A stretch of 59,029 nucleotides of DNA from Actinomycetota bacterium (GCA_005883215.1 VAYS01000029.1:1-59029); one strand, 5' to 3'; numbered from the stretch's first letter, positions 35,596-44,094 are shown. Numbers and translations are program-made. Notes: generated from the sequence alone by a model not told the origin.

Positions 35596-35757
35596 CGGCG
35601 CTGGATCAGGAACCGCTGCCCGGGCATCCACTCGAACACCGTCCGTCCCCCGCCGGCCGGAGGGGCGCCCTTGAACCCGGCCTCCGCGCTCCACTCGCCG
35701 ACCTGGGCGCGCAGGCGCTCGAGCGCAAGAGCTATCTCGGACCCCCGACCCGCCCGG

Positions 35758-35763
35758 TACCGT
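35758..35763 (+). promoter_or_regulatory. leaderless -10 box (TACCGT) for pyk
   Basis: TACCGT ends 8 nt before the ATG at 35772; no Shine-Dalgarno. The frame is open upstream, which makes this box useful in fixing the start. Confidence 0.45.
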
Positions 35764-35771
35764 GGCCGAGC

Positions 35772-37181
35772 ATGCGCCAGACCAAGATCGTCGCCACGAT
35801 CGGACCCGCCTCGCGCGATCGGCAGGTGCTCGCGCGCATGGTCGAGGCGGGCATGGACGTGGCGCGGCTGAACTTCGCCCACGGCACACCCGAGGAGCAC
35901 GGCGAGATCGTCCAGCGGGTTCGCGACGCCGCAGGGCGGGTGGGGCGCCCGGTGGCCATCCTCCAGGACCTCCCGGGGCCCAAGCTGCGCATCGGGGCCG
36001 TGCGCGACGGCGTGGTCGAGCTCACGCCCGGCGACCGGCTGACGCTGGTGTGCGGGACCGAGGACGGCGAGGGCGACGCCACCCGCATGACGGTCTCCTG
36101 GGGGGGCCTGGCCGAGGTGGTCAGCCCCAACGACGTGCTCTACCTCTCCGACGGGGCGATCCGCCTGCGCGCCGTCGCCGTGCGCGCCGGAGACTGCGAG
36201 ATCGAACTGGAGGTCGAGATCGGCGGGCCGGTGGCCTCCCGCCAGGGGATCAACATCCCCGGACCCGCCGACACGCTGCCCTCGCTGCCCGAGGAGGACA
36301 TCGAGAACCTCCGCCACGGCGAGGAGATCGGGGTGGACATGGTGGCCCTGTCGTTTGTGCGCCGGCCGGAGGACGTCGCCCAGGTGCGCGAGCGCACGCG
36401 CCTGCCGGTGATCGCCAAGATCGAGAAGCCCGAGGCGATGAACCGGGCCGAGGAGATCTTGCGGGCCGCCGACTGTGTGATGGTGGCGCGCGGGGACCTG
36501 GGCATCGAGCTGCCGATCGAGGAGGTCCCGCTCGCTCAGAAGCGGCTGCTCGCGCTCGCCGGCGAGCTGGCGCGTCCATCGATCACCGCCACCCAGATGC
36601 TCGACTCGATGGTCAGCTCCTCGCGGCCCACCCGCGCCGAGGTCACCGACGTGGCCAACGCGATCCTGGACGGCACCGACGCGGTGATGCTCTCCCAGGA
36701 GACGGCGATCGGCCAGCACCCGGTGGGCGCGGTGCAGATGATGGCCGCGATCGCCACCGCCACCGAGTCGGCGCTGCCCTATGAGGAGTGGAACGAGCGC
36801 CGCGTGCGCCGCGACGACCGCGACCCCGCCTACACGCTGGCCCACAACGCGTGCGTGGCCGCCCGCGAGCTCGGGCTGGCGGCCCTGGTCATCCCCACCC
36901 TGTCCGGGCGCTCGGTGCGCCTGGTCTCCGCCCATCGCCCCAAGGTGCCGCTCTACGCCCTCTCGCCCGGGCGCGAGACGGTGCGCCGCTGCTGTCTGAT
37001 GTGGGGGGTGCAGGCGGCCTCGATCCGCCGCGCCCGCACCACCGAGGAGCTGATCGCCGACTGCGCCCGGCGGGTGGTCGAGCTGGGCTGGTGTAAGCCC
37101 GGCCAGCGCGTGGGGATCACCGCGGGCCTGCCCAGCGGCCGCCCCAAGACCACCAGCCTGCTGCAGATCCAGCAACTCTGA
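35772..37181 (+). CDS. pyk: pyruvate kinase
   Basis: Pyruvate kinase of 469 residues, converting PEP and ADP to pyruvate and ATP. Core motifs are TKIVATIGPAS, RLNFAHGTPEEHG, LQDLPGPKLRIG, VIAKIEKPEAM with the catalytic Lys, VMVARGDLGIELP (metal site) and ITATQMLDSM. The B domain lies near residues 65-160 and the C domain (about 330-469) closes the protein. Length is normal. The frame is open far upstream through the aminotransferase region, but homology begins at MRQTK, so ATG 35772 is right. Confidence 0.97.
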   Translation: MRQTKIVATIGPASRDRQVLARMVEAGMDVARLNFAHGTPEEHGEIVQRVRDAAGRVGRPVAILQDLPGPKLRIGAVRDGVVELTPGDRLTLVCGTEDGEGDATRMTVSWGGLAEVVSPNDVLYLSDGAIRLRAVAVRAGDCEIELEVEIGGPVASRQGINIPGPADTLPSLPEEDIENLRHGEEIGVDMVALSFVRRPEDVAQVRERTRLPVIAKIEKPEAMNRAEEILRAADCVMVARGDLGIELPIEEVPLAQKRLLALAGELARPSITATQMLDSMVSSSRPTRAEVTDVANAILDGTDAVMLSQETAIGQHPVGAVQMMAAIATATESALPYEEWNERRVRRDDRDPAYTLAHNACVAARELGLAALVIPTLSGRSVRLVSAHRPKVPLYALSPGRETVRRCCLMWGVQAASIRRARTTEELIADCARRVVELGWCKPGQRVGITAGLPSGRPKTTSLLQIQQL

Positions 37182-37219
37182 TCCGCATCCGGAATCGCGG
37201 GTTTCCGACGGCGGCGCCC

Positions 37220-37225
37220 TAACCT
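37220..37225 (+). promoter_or_regulatory. leaderless -10 box (TAACCT) for the nucleotidyltransferase module
   Basis: TAACCT ends 8 nt before ATG 37234. It would give a leaderless mRNA covering both genes of the module. Confidence 0.45.
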
Positions 37226-37233
37226 TGATGGTC

Positions 37234-37422
37234 ATGAGGCCCTTCGACGTGGAGCACCGTGACCCCGCCGCCCTCGGCCGCGCCGCGGCGGTACGGAGCC
37301 GAACCGAGCAGGATCCGATGACCCGGGGGGACGCCAAGACGCTGACGCCTCCTCAACGTCTGCGCGCCGGCTTCGAGCTGTCGCGGTTTGCCTCTCGGCT
37401 TGGTGCCGCCCGCCGAAGTTGA
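37234..37422 (+). CDS. 62-residue partner of the nucleotidyltransferase
   Basis: Small protein MRPFDVEHRDPAALGRAA..., ending in a helix LTPPQRLRAGFELSRFASRL and a short basic tail. The T-P-P-Q-R-L-R-x-x-F-E-L helix recalls small proteins I associate with gene pairs encoding a minimal nucleotidyltransferase. Its TGA overlaps the TTG start of the next gene (TTGA), so the two are translated together. ATG 37234 fits a leaderless start; ATG 37228 is an alternative. Possibly an antitoxin-like or binding partner; not proven. Confidence 0.55.
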   Translation: MRPFDVEHRDPAALGRAAAVRSRTEQDPMTRGDAKTLTPPQRLRAGFELSRFASRLGAARRS

Positions 37423-37883
37423 GCGAGTTTTCGGCCCCCCGGATCTTCGAGGCGCTGGATGCCCAGGGAGTCGACTACGTCGCTGTCGGGGCGATCGCGT
37501 TGACCGCGCACGGCGTCGTCCGCGCCACGCTCGACGTCGACCTGATCCCAGCCACGGACGCCGACAACCTCGAACGCCTCGTCGGGGCGATCCAGGCCCT
37601 CGAAGGGACACCCCGCGGGGAGACCGAGACTCCGGTCACCGCCGAGCTGCTGGCGCGCGACGCCAACATGCGCTTCGACACGGCCGCCGGGCAGCTCGAC
37701 GTCCTCTGCGCCGAGCAGTACCGCAGGCTGTTTCCCGAGCTGCGCGCGCGCGCCCTGGAGGTCGACCTCGACGGCGTCCGGATCACGGTCGCCTCGCGCA
37801 ACGACCTGATCCGGCTCAAGGCGGGCACCGGCCGCGACCGCGACCTGCTCGATATCGGCGATCTGCTGGCGCTGGAGGAATAG
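37419..37883 (+). CDS. minimal nucleotidyltransferase-fold protein
   Basis: Protein of 154 residues of the nucleotidyltransferase superfamily (DUF6036/AbiEii-like). The fold signature is YVAVGAIALTAHGVVRATLDVDL with Gly24 and the metal pair Asp39 and Asp41 (cited in part: AVGAIALTAHG, RATLDVDL). A third acidic strand follows in QLDVLCAEQY. The C-terminus VASRNDLIRLKAGTGRDRDL is typical, positioning Lys near the site. It may transfer NMP to tRNA, protein or an antibiotic. The TTG start overlaps the small upstream gene, consistent with a toxin-antitoxin-like or housekeeping module. Confidence 0.75.
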   Translation: MSEFSAPRIFEALDAQGVDYVAVGAIALTAHGVVRATLDVDLIPATDADNLERLVGAIQALEGTPRGETETPVTAELLARDANMRFDTAAGQLDVLCAEQYRRLFPELRARALEVDLDGVRITVASRNDLIRLKAGTGRDRDLLDIGDLLALEE

Positions 37884-37893
37884 TGCTCAGGGG

Positions 37894-38541
37894 TCAGGGG
37901 CCTCCTCGGCGCGCCGAGCGCCACGCCAGCCACAGGCCCAGGGCGCCCTCGGCGACGATCACCCCTACGGCGATGAGCGCCTCGGGTGAGTCGAGGTTGG
38001 ACAGGTTGCCGCCCAGCGCGGTGTAGGCGAACGCCCGCGGCGCCATCCCCAGCAGCGTGGCTAGGGAGAACGCCCACAGGCGCACCTCGGCCAGCCCGGC
38101 GGCGTAGCTGACCAGCGAGTAGGGGGCGGCCGGCATCAGGCGGGCAAAGAGCACGGAGAGGAAGTCGCGGCGGCCGATCCAGGCCGAGACGGCCTCCAGG
38201 CGGGATCCGCCGAGCTCGGTCACCGCGTCGCCCGCCACCCCCCGGGCCAGGGTGAAGCCGAGGACCGCGCCCAGCAGCGCCCCGCCGATCGACACCGGCG
38301 TGCCCAGCGCCACCCCGAACAGCAGCCCGCTGGCGCCCGCCGTTACCCACCAGGGAAACATCGCCGCGGTCAGCGCGGCAAAGATGGCCACGAACATCAA
38401 CGGGCCCAAGGGCCCGAATCCCTGCCCCCAGTGGCGGACCCTTCCCTGGCTCAGCGACCCGGACAGGGCCAGGGCGGCGAATACCGCCGCCACCGCCAGC
38501 GCCAGGGCGGCCAGGCGCCAGCCGACCGGCACCGCGACCAC
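37894..38541 (-). CDS. TVP38/TMEM64-family membrane protein (VTT domain)
   Basis: Polytopic membrane protein of 215 residues with about six hydrophobic segments and a VTT (SNARE-associated/DedA-like) core. Signature stretches are MFPWWVTAGASGLLFG, LGAVLGFTLARG, FARLMPAAPYSLVSYAAGL and GMAPRAFAYTALGGN. Relatives act as lipid scramblases or undecaprenyl-phosphate/phospholipid flippases. GTG start, 46 nt after the UbiB-like gene on the same strand. Confidence 0.87.
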   Translation of the reverse strand: MVAVPVGWRLAALALAVAAVFAALALSGSLSQGRVRHWGQGFGPLGPLMFVAIFAALTAAMFPWWVTAGASGLLFGVALGTPVSIGGALLGAVLGFTLARGVAGDAVTELGGSRLEAVSAWIGRRDFLSVLFARLMPAAPYSLVSYAAGLAEVRLWAFSLATLLGMAPRAFAYTALGGNLSNLDSPEALIAVGVIVAEGALGLWLAWRSARRGGP

Positions 38542-38587
38542 GGCGGCGGGGAGGCGGCGCGTCGCCCGCGACGCGCGCCCGTCGCGC

Positions 38588-39970
38588 TCAGGCGGCGGCG
38601 TGGTCGTAGAAGGCGGCCTCCTGCTTGCCCAGCTCGGTGACCGGGTCCTCGCCGTACATCCACTCGCGCGCGATTCGGTGCCAGTTGTGGCTGGCGTGCA
38701 GCTGGCCGAGCACGGCGAGCGTGAGCAGCTCCATGCGGCGGCCGAAGAGATGCTCGGGGCGCATGTCCTGGTGGCGCATCTTGCGAAAGTGTGAAGAGCG
38801 CGGGTCCGAGGACTCGATCATCACCCGGGTGGCCACTTCGGGGGTGAGCTCGATCTCCTCGTCGGTCGTGTACCACCAGATCGCGTCGCGCACGTACTCC
38901 ATCAGCGGTTCGGGGTCCACCCGCTCGGGGCGGGGCAGGAAGCCGGCCTCGCCCAGCAGGCGGTGAAGCTGCTCGCGGTCGTCCTCGACCACGGCGCGCT
39001 GGCAGGCCAGCTCGAGATCGACCGCCTCGGCGTCCATGCGCTTGAACAGCCCGAAGTCCAGGAACGCGATGCGCCCGTCTTCCATGAGCATGTAGTTGCC
39101 GGGATGGGGGTCGCCGGAGAACTGGCGGTGGCGGTACAGGCACTCCATGTAGAAGCGAAAGAAGATCTCGCCGATCCGGTTGCGCTCCTGGCCTCCGAGT
39201 AGCTTGTGCTCCTCGAAGCCGCTGCCCTCCACGAACTCCGACACCATCACATGCTCGCGCGAGAGCCGGGTCACCACGTCGGGGATGTAGATGAACGGGT
39301 GCTCCCGGAAGATGCGCACCAGCGCGCGCTGGTTGCCCGCCTCGAGCTCGTAGTCGAGCTCCTCGTAGATGCGCTTTCGCACCTCGTCGGCGATCGCCTT
39401 GGCGTCGATGCCCGGAGCCAGGCGCTTGAGCAGGCGCAGGATCATGCCCAGGTTCTGCATGTCGGCGCGCACGGCGGAGGCGACCCCGGGGTACTGAACC
39501 TTGACCGCCACGTCGCGGCCGTCGGGCAGGGTGGCGCGGTAGACCTGTCCGATCGAGGCGGCGGCGATCGGCTCCTCCTCAAAGTCGGCGAACGACTCGG
39601 ACAGCGGCTCCTCGAGGTCGCTCTCGATGACCTTGCGCATGTCCTTGAACGACACCTTGGGGGCGGCGTCGCGCAGCCGGCCGAGCTTGCGCTGGAACTC
39701 CTCGCGATACTCGGGCGGGACCAGACCCACGTCGAGGAAGGACATGACCTGCCCCAGCTTCATCGCCGCGCCCTTCATCGTTCCCAGCGCCTCGACGATC
39801 TGCTCGGCGGCCTCCACCTGGCGCTTGGACAGCGCCATCTCCGAAGACCCCTCGTCGCGCATCACGTTGGCCGCCCGGGTGCCGAACTGGCGGGCGGCCT
39901 GACCCGCCGCCAACCGGCCCACCTTGGCCGAACGGCGAACGCGTGAGGTGGGGATCGAGTCGCGCGCCAT
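38588..39970 (-). CDS. ABC1/UbiB-family atypical kinase
   Basis: Protein of 460 residues of the UbiB/AarF/COQ8 protein-kinase-like family. The KxGQ motif is GAAMKLGQVMSFL, the Ala-rich nucleotide loop AASIGQVYRATLPDGRDVAVKVQYPG, cited here as AASIGQVYRA and VAVKVQYPG. The ExD region is EELDYELEAGNQ, the catalytic loop FSGDPHPGNYML and the metal site FLDFGLFKR. UbiB proteins support quinone synthesis and lipid homeostasis as ATPases. Probably cotranscribed with the TVP38 gene. Confidence 0.9.
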   Translation of the reverse strand: MARDSIPTSRVRRSAKVGRLAAGQAARQFGTRAANVMRDEGSSEMALSKRQVEAAEQIVEALGTMKGAAMKLGQVMSFLDVGLVPPEYREEFQRKLGRLRDAAPKVSFKDMRKVIESDLEEPLSESFADFEEEPIAAASIGQVYRATLPDGRDVAVKVQYPGVASAVRADMQNLGMILRLLKRLAPGIDAKAIADEVRKRIYEELDYELEAGNQRALVRIFREHPFIYIPDVVTRLSREHVMVSEFVEGSGFEEHKLLGGQERNRIGEIFFRFYMECLYRHRQFSGDPHPGNYMLMEDGRIAFLDFGLFKRMDAEAVDLELACQRAVVEDDREQLHRLLGEAGFLPRPERVDPEPLMEYVRDAIWWYTTDEEIELTPEVATRVMIESSDPRSSHFRKMRHQDMRPEHLFGRRMELLTLAVLGQLHASHNWHRIAREWMYGEDPVTELGKQEAAFYDHAAA

Positions 39971-40045
39971 GACCTTCGCTGGTCCGGATCCTAGGGGTCG
40001 GCCGGAGTGGGCGGCCGGTCTGGGATGGCTCGACCAGGTGGGGGT

Positions 40046-40789
40046 TCAGTCGCCGACCCGGACCTGGGACCCGGGCACGATGTCGTCGGCGCCGTCGGGC
40101 CAGCGCACCCAGGCCTTGCGCCCGCCGTCGTAGTCGGTGGCCAGCAGGACCAGGGTGGCCGGTTGGCCCAACGCCGTGCACGGGCGCTCGCCCTCGGGAT
40201 CCAGGCCCCGCCAGATGCGCACGAACGGGTTGTGCTCCCACTCGTGCTCGACCGTGCTGGGGTCGGTGTGGCCGGGGCGGATCGTGGTCTGGGGCGGAAG
40301 GGTGAGCAGCGTGTCCATGATCGAGCGCTTGAGGTCGGCGTAGGTGGTGTGGCCGGGGGCGCGCACCCCGCCCACCGACTCGCGAAACAGGGTGTCGCCG
40401 GTGAACACCTGATCGGCGGCGTGGAGCGAGACCATGCCCGCGGTGTGCCCCGGGGTGTGCAGGGCTTCGATGCGCACGCCGCCGACTTGCAGCTGGGCGC
40501 CGGGGGCCAGGTCGGCGCTGGCGCGCTCGACGTGCTCGCGCTCCAGGGGGTGGGCCAGGACCCGGGCATCGGGCCAGCGCGCGAGCAGGCCCTCGAGCTC
40601 GCACACGTGGTCGTAGTGGTGGTGGGTGAGCAGGATGTGCGACGGGGTCAGCCGCTGGCGCTCGGCCGCCTCGAACAGCGGCTCGAGCGGCCCGCCGGCG
40701 TCGACGACGAATGCCTCGCCCCCCGGCGAGTCGGCCACCAGATAGGTGTTGGAGACGAACTGGGGGTGCAGCGAGCGCTCGACGATCAC
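40046..40789 (-). CDS. glyoxalase II-like metallo-hydrolase
   Basis: MBL-fold hydrolase of 247 residues. Metal ligands are LLTHHHYDHVCEL (HxHxDH), HTPGHTAGMVSL, FTGDTLFRES and RPGHTDPSTVEHEW, which matches the glyoxalase II group. The last 45 residues (VLLATDYDGGRKAWVRWPDG) extend beyond a usual GloB and may form a small beta domain. It probably hydrolyses an acyl thioester. GTG start, 13 nt after the GMC oxidoreductase gene; likely one operon. Confidence 0.87.
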   Translation of the reverse strand: MIVERSLHPQFVSNTYLVADSPGGEAFVVDAGGPLEPLFEAAERQRLTPSHILLTHHHYDHVCELEGLLARWPDARVLAHPLEREHVERASADLAPGAQLQVGGVRIEALHTPGHTAGMVSLHAADQVFTGDTLFRESVGGVRAPGHTTYADLKRSIMDTLLTLPPQTTIRPGHTDPSTVEHEWEHNPFVRIWRGLDPEGERPCTALGQPATLVLLATDYDGGRKAWVRWPDGADDIVPGSQVRVGD

Positions 40790-40802
40790 GGCGCCGGCGG
40801 CG

Positions 40803-42422
40803 CTACGCCGCCGCCACGGCCTGCCCGGCCGCCTCGCCCACGCCGCCGCGGATCAGATCGGCGGCGCGCTCGGCGACGGCGATCGTCGGCGCGTTGGTGT
40901 TCCCGCGCGGGATCACCGGCATCACCGAGGCGTCGACCACCCGCAGGGCCTCGGTTCCCTGTACGCGCAGCTCCCCGTCCACCACCGCCTCCGGACCGCT
41001 GCCCATCGCGCACGTTCCCACCGGGTGATAGAGGGTCTGGGAGTTGCGCGCGATGTGGGCGCGCAGGTCGGCGTCGTCCTCGGACGCCGGCGCCACGTAG
41101 GGCTGGGCGCAGTAGGGCGCCAGCGCCGACTGGCGCGCGATCTCCAGGGTCATGCGCACCGAGGAGAGCATCACCTCGAGATCCTCGGGCTGGGCGTAGA
41201 AGTTGTGGTGGATCCAGGGCTTGGCGGTGGGGTCGTTTGACCGCAGGGTGACCGTGCCCCGGCTGCGCGGCGTAAGCAAACAGCCGCCGAAGGAGACGCC
41301 GTGGGCGACCGGGTCGCCCAGGCCCTCGTCCACGAACATGACGGGGGCGAAGTGGTACTGCACGTCGGGGGCCTCGAGGTCGCTCTGCGAGCGCCAGAAG
41401 CCGCCGGACTCGGCCACGTTGGAGGACAGGGGGCCCCGGCCCTCGCGCTCGAGCAGCAGCTGCTGCTCGGGCTCGGCGCCCAGGAGCAGGGACACCGGCT
41501 CCTCGGTGGTGTAGATCGCGCCGCTGTTGATGTGGTCCTGGAGGTTTTGCCCCACGCCCGGCAGGTCGACGACCACATCGATGAGCTTGAGGGCCAGGTG
41601 CTCCGCCGGCCCGACGCCCGAGAGCATCAGCAGCTGGGGTGAGTTGTAGGCGCCGGCGCTGAGGATCACCTCGCGCTCGGCGCGCAGCTCGATCGGCTCG
41701 CCGTAGCGCGCCCCGGCGATCCCGGTGGCCCGCGTGCCCGCGAAGGTCACGCGGTGCACGTGCAGCGCGGTCTCCAGCGTCAGGTTCGAACGCTCGAGCA
41801 CGGGGTGCAGATAGGCCACCGCCGCCGAGCACCGGCGGCCGTCGCGCAGGGTGACCTGGTACATGCCCACGCCGTCCTGGGCGGCGCCGTTGAAGTCCTC
41901 GTTGGCCTCCATGCCCGCCTCGCGCGCGGCCTGCACCCAGGCCAGCGCCATCGGGTTGTGCGAGCGCGAGTCGCACACCGACAGGGGACCGCCCGCGCCG
42001 TGGTACTCGGACTCGCCGCGCTCGTTGTCCTCGCTGCCCTTGAAGTAGGGCAGCAGGTCGTCATAGCCCCAGCCGGCGTTGCCCCGTGCCCGCCAGCCGT
42101 CGTAGTCGGCGCGGTTGCCGCGGATGTAGACCATCGCGTTGATCGAGGAGGAACCCCCGAGCACCTTGCCGCGGGGGAGGTACATCATGCGCCCGTTGCA
42201 GCCCTCCTCGGGCGCCGTGGCGTAGTCCCAGTCCACGTCGGTCTTGAGCAGCGCGCCGAACGCGGCGGGGATGTGGATGTTGTCCTTGGCGTCCGGTCCA
42301 CCCGCCTCGACGAGGAGGACCTTGACCGCGGGGTCCTCGCTCAGGCGCGCGGCGAGCACGCAGCCCGCCGACCCCGCGCCGACGATCACGTAGTCGTAGG
42401 TCTCCGGGCTCGCAGCTGTCAT
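40803..42422 (-). CDS. GMC oxidoreductase (choline/alcohol dehydrogenase-like)
   Basis: FAD flavoenzyme of 539 residues. The Rossmann motif is YVIVGAGSAGCVLAARLSED with the Glu of LLVEAGG. GMC signature 1 is in KVLGGSSSINAMVYIRG, signature 2 in VILSAGAYNSPQLLMLSG, and the active-site His is in TLYHPVGTCAMG. It oxidises a primary alcohol, for example choline or a long-chain or aromatic alcohol. It is about 27% longer than minimal GMC cores but normal for BetA-like enzymes. Good Shine-Dalgarno (AGGAGAAGG) before the ATG. Confidence 0.93.
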   Translation of the reverse strand: MTAASPETYDYVIVGAGSAGCVLAARLSEDPAVKVLLVEAGGPDAKDNIHIPAAFGALLKTDVDWDYATAPEEGCNGRMMYLPRGKVLGGSSSINAMVYIRGNRADYDGWRARGNAGWGYDDLLPYFKGSEDNERGESEYHGAGGPLSVCDSRSHNPMALAWVQAAREAGMEANEDFNGAAQDGVGMYQVTLRDGRRCSAAVAYLHPVLERSNLTLETALHVHRVTFAGTRATGIAGARYGEPIELRAEREVILSAGAYNSPQLLMLSGVGPAEHLALKLIDVVVDLPGVGQNLQDHINSGAIYTTEEPVSLLLGAEPEQQLLLEREGRGPLSSNVAESGGFWRSQSDLEAPDVQYHFAPVMFVDEGLGDPVAHGVSFGGCLLTPRSRGTVTLRSNDPTAKPWIHHNFYAQPEDLEVMLSSVRMTLEIARQSALAPYCAQPYVAPASEDDADLRAHIARNSQTLYHPVGTCAMGSGPEAVVDGELRVQGTEALRVVDASVMPVIPRGNTNAPTIAVAERAADLIRGGVGEAAGQAVAAA

Positions 42423-42491
42423 CTTGGCCTTCTCCTCTCGCCGCCGATCGTCGCCGCGATGGTCTCAGAAGCGGGTAGGAAGGCGCAAGCG

Positions 42492-42977
42492 ATGGGACCA
42501 CTGAGCACCAGGCGAGCACCGGCCTCCGGGGCCCTGGCGAGCGCGCTGGCGACCACGGCGCTGGCCGCCGCCGGCGGCTGCGGGGGAAGCTCGCAGCGCT
42601 CGGGGGCGAGCGCCCCCTCGCCGCCGGCCCGGTCGGGGTCGACGAGCCCCGCCGGGCCCGCGGCGCCCCGGAGCGGTCGCTTCATCGCCACGCTGGCCAC
42701 CCCCGCCGGGCCCCACCCCAAGGTCGGCGTCAAGTGGCCGATCACCATCTACGCGAGAACGCGTGGTGGGCGCCCCCTGCGCGGGAAGGTCACCTACCAG
42801 TTCCTGTTCGGCGGCGCGATCGTGGCCCGCCGCGGCCACCACCGGTTCACGGGCAGCTTCCACGACCGGCTCGACTGGCCGAGCCGGTCGGTCGGCCTGC
42901 CGCTCACCTTTCGCGCCGTGGTCAGCACGCCGCTGGGGCAGCGGAACCTCGATTACCCGGTCGTAGTGCAGCGCTGA
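42492..42977 (+). CDS. lipoprotein with Ig-like domain, unknown function
   Basis: Exported lipoprotein of 161 residues. The signal peptide (LASALATTALAAAGGC) ends in a lipobox, and a Ser/Pro linker follows. A single beta-sandwich-like domain contains KWPITIYARTRGGRPLRGKV, FLFGGAIVARRG, and LPLTFRAVVSTPLG, ending LDYPVVVQR. ATG 42492 was chosen because AGGAAGG lies 8 nt upstream; ATG 42459 would lengthen the n-region. No enzyme motif. Probably an envelope protein. Confidence 0.7.
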   Translation: MGPLSTRRAPASGALASALATTALAAAGGCGGSSQRSGASAPSPPARSGSTSPAGPAAPRSGRFIATLATPAGPHPKVGVKWPITIYARTRGGRPLRGKVTYQFLFGGAIVARRGHHRFTGSFHDRLDWPSRSVGLPLTFRAVVSTPLGQRNLDYPVVVQR

Positions 42978-42982
42978 TCGGA

Positions 42983-42988
42983 GATACT
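42983..42988 (+). promoter_or_regulatory. leaderless -10 box (GATACT) for the glyoxalase gene
   Basis: GATACT ends 6 nt before the ATG at 42995; no Shine-Dalgarno. Confidence 0.4.
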
Positions 42989-42994
42989 GCGGTC

Positions 42995-43372
42995 ATGGAG
43001 CTCGTACACACCTGCTACCGCATCGGCGACATCGACCGCTCGGTCGACTTCTACAAGGCCCTGGGCTTCGACGAGGTCGGCCGCATCCCGATCCGCGACG
43101 AGGCGATCAACATGTTCATGAACCTGCCCGGCGACGGCGACATGCCCAAGCTCGAGCTGACCTACAACCACGGCGTGGGCTCCTACGACCTGGGCACCGG
43201 CTACAACCACATCGCCATCCGGGTCGAGGACTTCGAGGGGCTGCTGGCGCGGCTGGCCGACCAGGGCATCGAGCCCGAGAAGCCGCCCTACCGCGTGCAC
43301 GAGGGGGGATCGCGCATCTGCTTCGTGCGCGACCCCGACGGCTATCGAATCGAGCTGATCGAAGCCGGGTAG
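42995..43372 (+). CDS. gloA: glyoxalase I (lactoylglutathione lyase-type VOC protein)
   Basis: VOC-superfamily protein of 125 residues with two beta-alpha-beta-beta-beta units. Metal ligands fit His in VHTCYRIGDIDRSVDFY, Glu in KLELTYNHG, His in GYNHIAIRVEDF and Glu in YRIELIEAG. That is the GloA ligand set, so it should isomerise a thiohemiacetal of methylglyoxal. Actinobacteria often lack glutathione, so the thiol may differ. The gene is near a glyoxalase II-like enzyme (40046). Confidence 0.9.
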   Translation: MELVHTCYRIGDIDRSVDFYKALGFDEVGRIPIRDEAINMFMNLPGDGDMPKLELTYNHGVGSYDLGTGYNHIAIRVEDFEGLLARLADQGIEPEKPPYRVHEGGSRICFVRDPDGYRIELIEAG

Positions 43373-43393
43373 GGCCGCCTGCTCGGCTGCTAC

Positions 43394-43512
43394 CTGCCCG
43401 GCTCCCCTACAACCAGCGCGCGGCGCTGGTCATGCGCGAGTTCGAAGGAAGTGCTGACGGCAGAGGTGTGGGCGATCGCCGCAACCAGTTGCGGGCGTTG
43501 CGCGGACGTTAG
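43394..43512 (+). pseudogene. possible remnant of a sigma-70 region 4 coding sequence
   Basis: In one frame 43399-43452 reads RLPYNQRAALVMREFEG, which looks like the start of sigma-70 region 4.2 of ECF sigma factors, where LP-x-x-Q-R-x-A-L-V-x-R-E-x-E-G is usual. After FEG the expected YAEIAEILG segment is missing and the frame reads unrelated residues to a TAG at 43510. No start or upstream sigma region 2 exists. It is short, so chance cannot be excluded. Confidence 0.35.
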
Positions 43513-43523
43513 CCCCGCATCCG

Positions 43524-43560
43524 AGCCGGCCCCGTGGGTGCAACCCCACCTGGGCCGGCT
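43524..43560. terminator. bidirectional hairpin between convergent genes
   Basis: AGCCGGCCC ... GGGCCGGCT (9 bp, outer) encloses an inner GTGGG/CCCAC stem. The structure lies between the glyoxalase stop (43372) and the secreted protein stop (43591) and can serve both strands. Confidence 0.7.
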
Positions 43561-43590
43561 CATCTGCGCTCCTCCCGCCGCAGCGTCGTA

Positions 43591-44094
43591 TTAGGACCTC
43601 TTGGGCCGGTTGATGTCGACCTTCTTGATGGTGATCGTCGGCGTGAAGCTGCCGCACTTCTTCGCGAGCCGGGTGATCTTGCCGTGCAGCCCGACCCGGT
43701 CTCCGGCGGTGCCCGGAGGCGTCACGCCGTGGAACTTGACCTTGGCGTTGGTCAGCGTGAACGTCTGAGTGCCGGTGGGCGCGCGGTGATTTGCCTTGGT
43801 GACGTTGACCACCAGGGTGCCGCTGTAGCGACCCTTGCCGCTCGGCGTGAGCGCGCTGCTCACCAGCGTCCCCCGAGCGTTGTAGCCCACCGCGTGGGGC
43901 ACACAACGATGCGGCTCAGCCGGCTTGTGCGGCTTGGCCGGCTTGTGGACCGCCGGCTTGTGCCGCTTGGCCGGCTTGTGGACCGCCGGCTTGTGCGGCT
44001 TCGGCGGCCTGTGGTGCTTGCGCGCCTGCGCCGGCACGACCAGCATCAGCGCCCCCAGCGCCGCCAGCGCCGCCAGCAAAACTGTCTTTCTCAT
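43591..44094 (-). CDS. secreted protein with His-Lys-Pro repeats and a C-terminal beta domain
   Basis: Exported protein of 167 residues. The signal peptide (VLLAALAALGALMLVVPAQA) is followed by a basic low-complexity segment of H-K-P-A-V/K repeats (KPHKPAVHKPAKRHKPAVHK). A C-terminal domain of about 100 residues has CVPHAVGYNARGTLV, YSGTLVVNVTKAN, FTLTNAKVKFHG and KKCGSFTPTITIKK with a likely disulfide. The repeats could bind metal or anionic polymers. Strong RBS (AAGGAGGAGGAG) before the ATG. It follows the small secreted gene at 44170 by 75 nt. Confidence 0.75.
   Translation of the reverse strand: MRKTVLLAALAALGALMLVVPAQARKHHRPPKPHKPAVHKPAKRHKPAVHKPAKPHKPAEPHRCVPHAVGYNARGTLVSSALTPSGKGRYSGTLVVNVTKANHRAPTGTQTFTLTNAKVKFHGVTPPGTAGDRVGLHGKITRLAKKCGSFTPTITIKKVDINRPKRS

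Noticed and set aside
35199..37337. Long minus-strand open frame across pyruvate kinase
   Set aside because: Antisense shadow of a well-conserved enzyme; no homology, no start signals.
37894..39970. Toxin-antitoxin or defence island around the nucleotidyltransferase
   Set aside because: The neighbours are ordinary membrane and UbiB-like genes, not defence genes, so no island is claimed.
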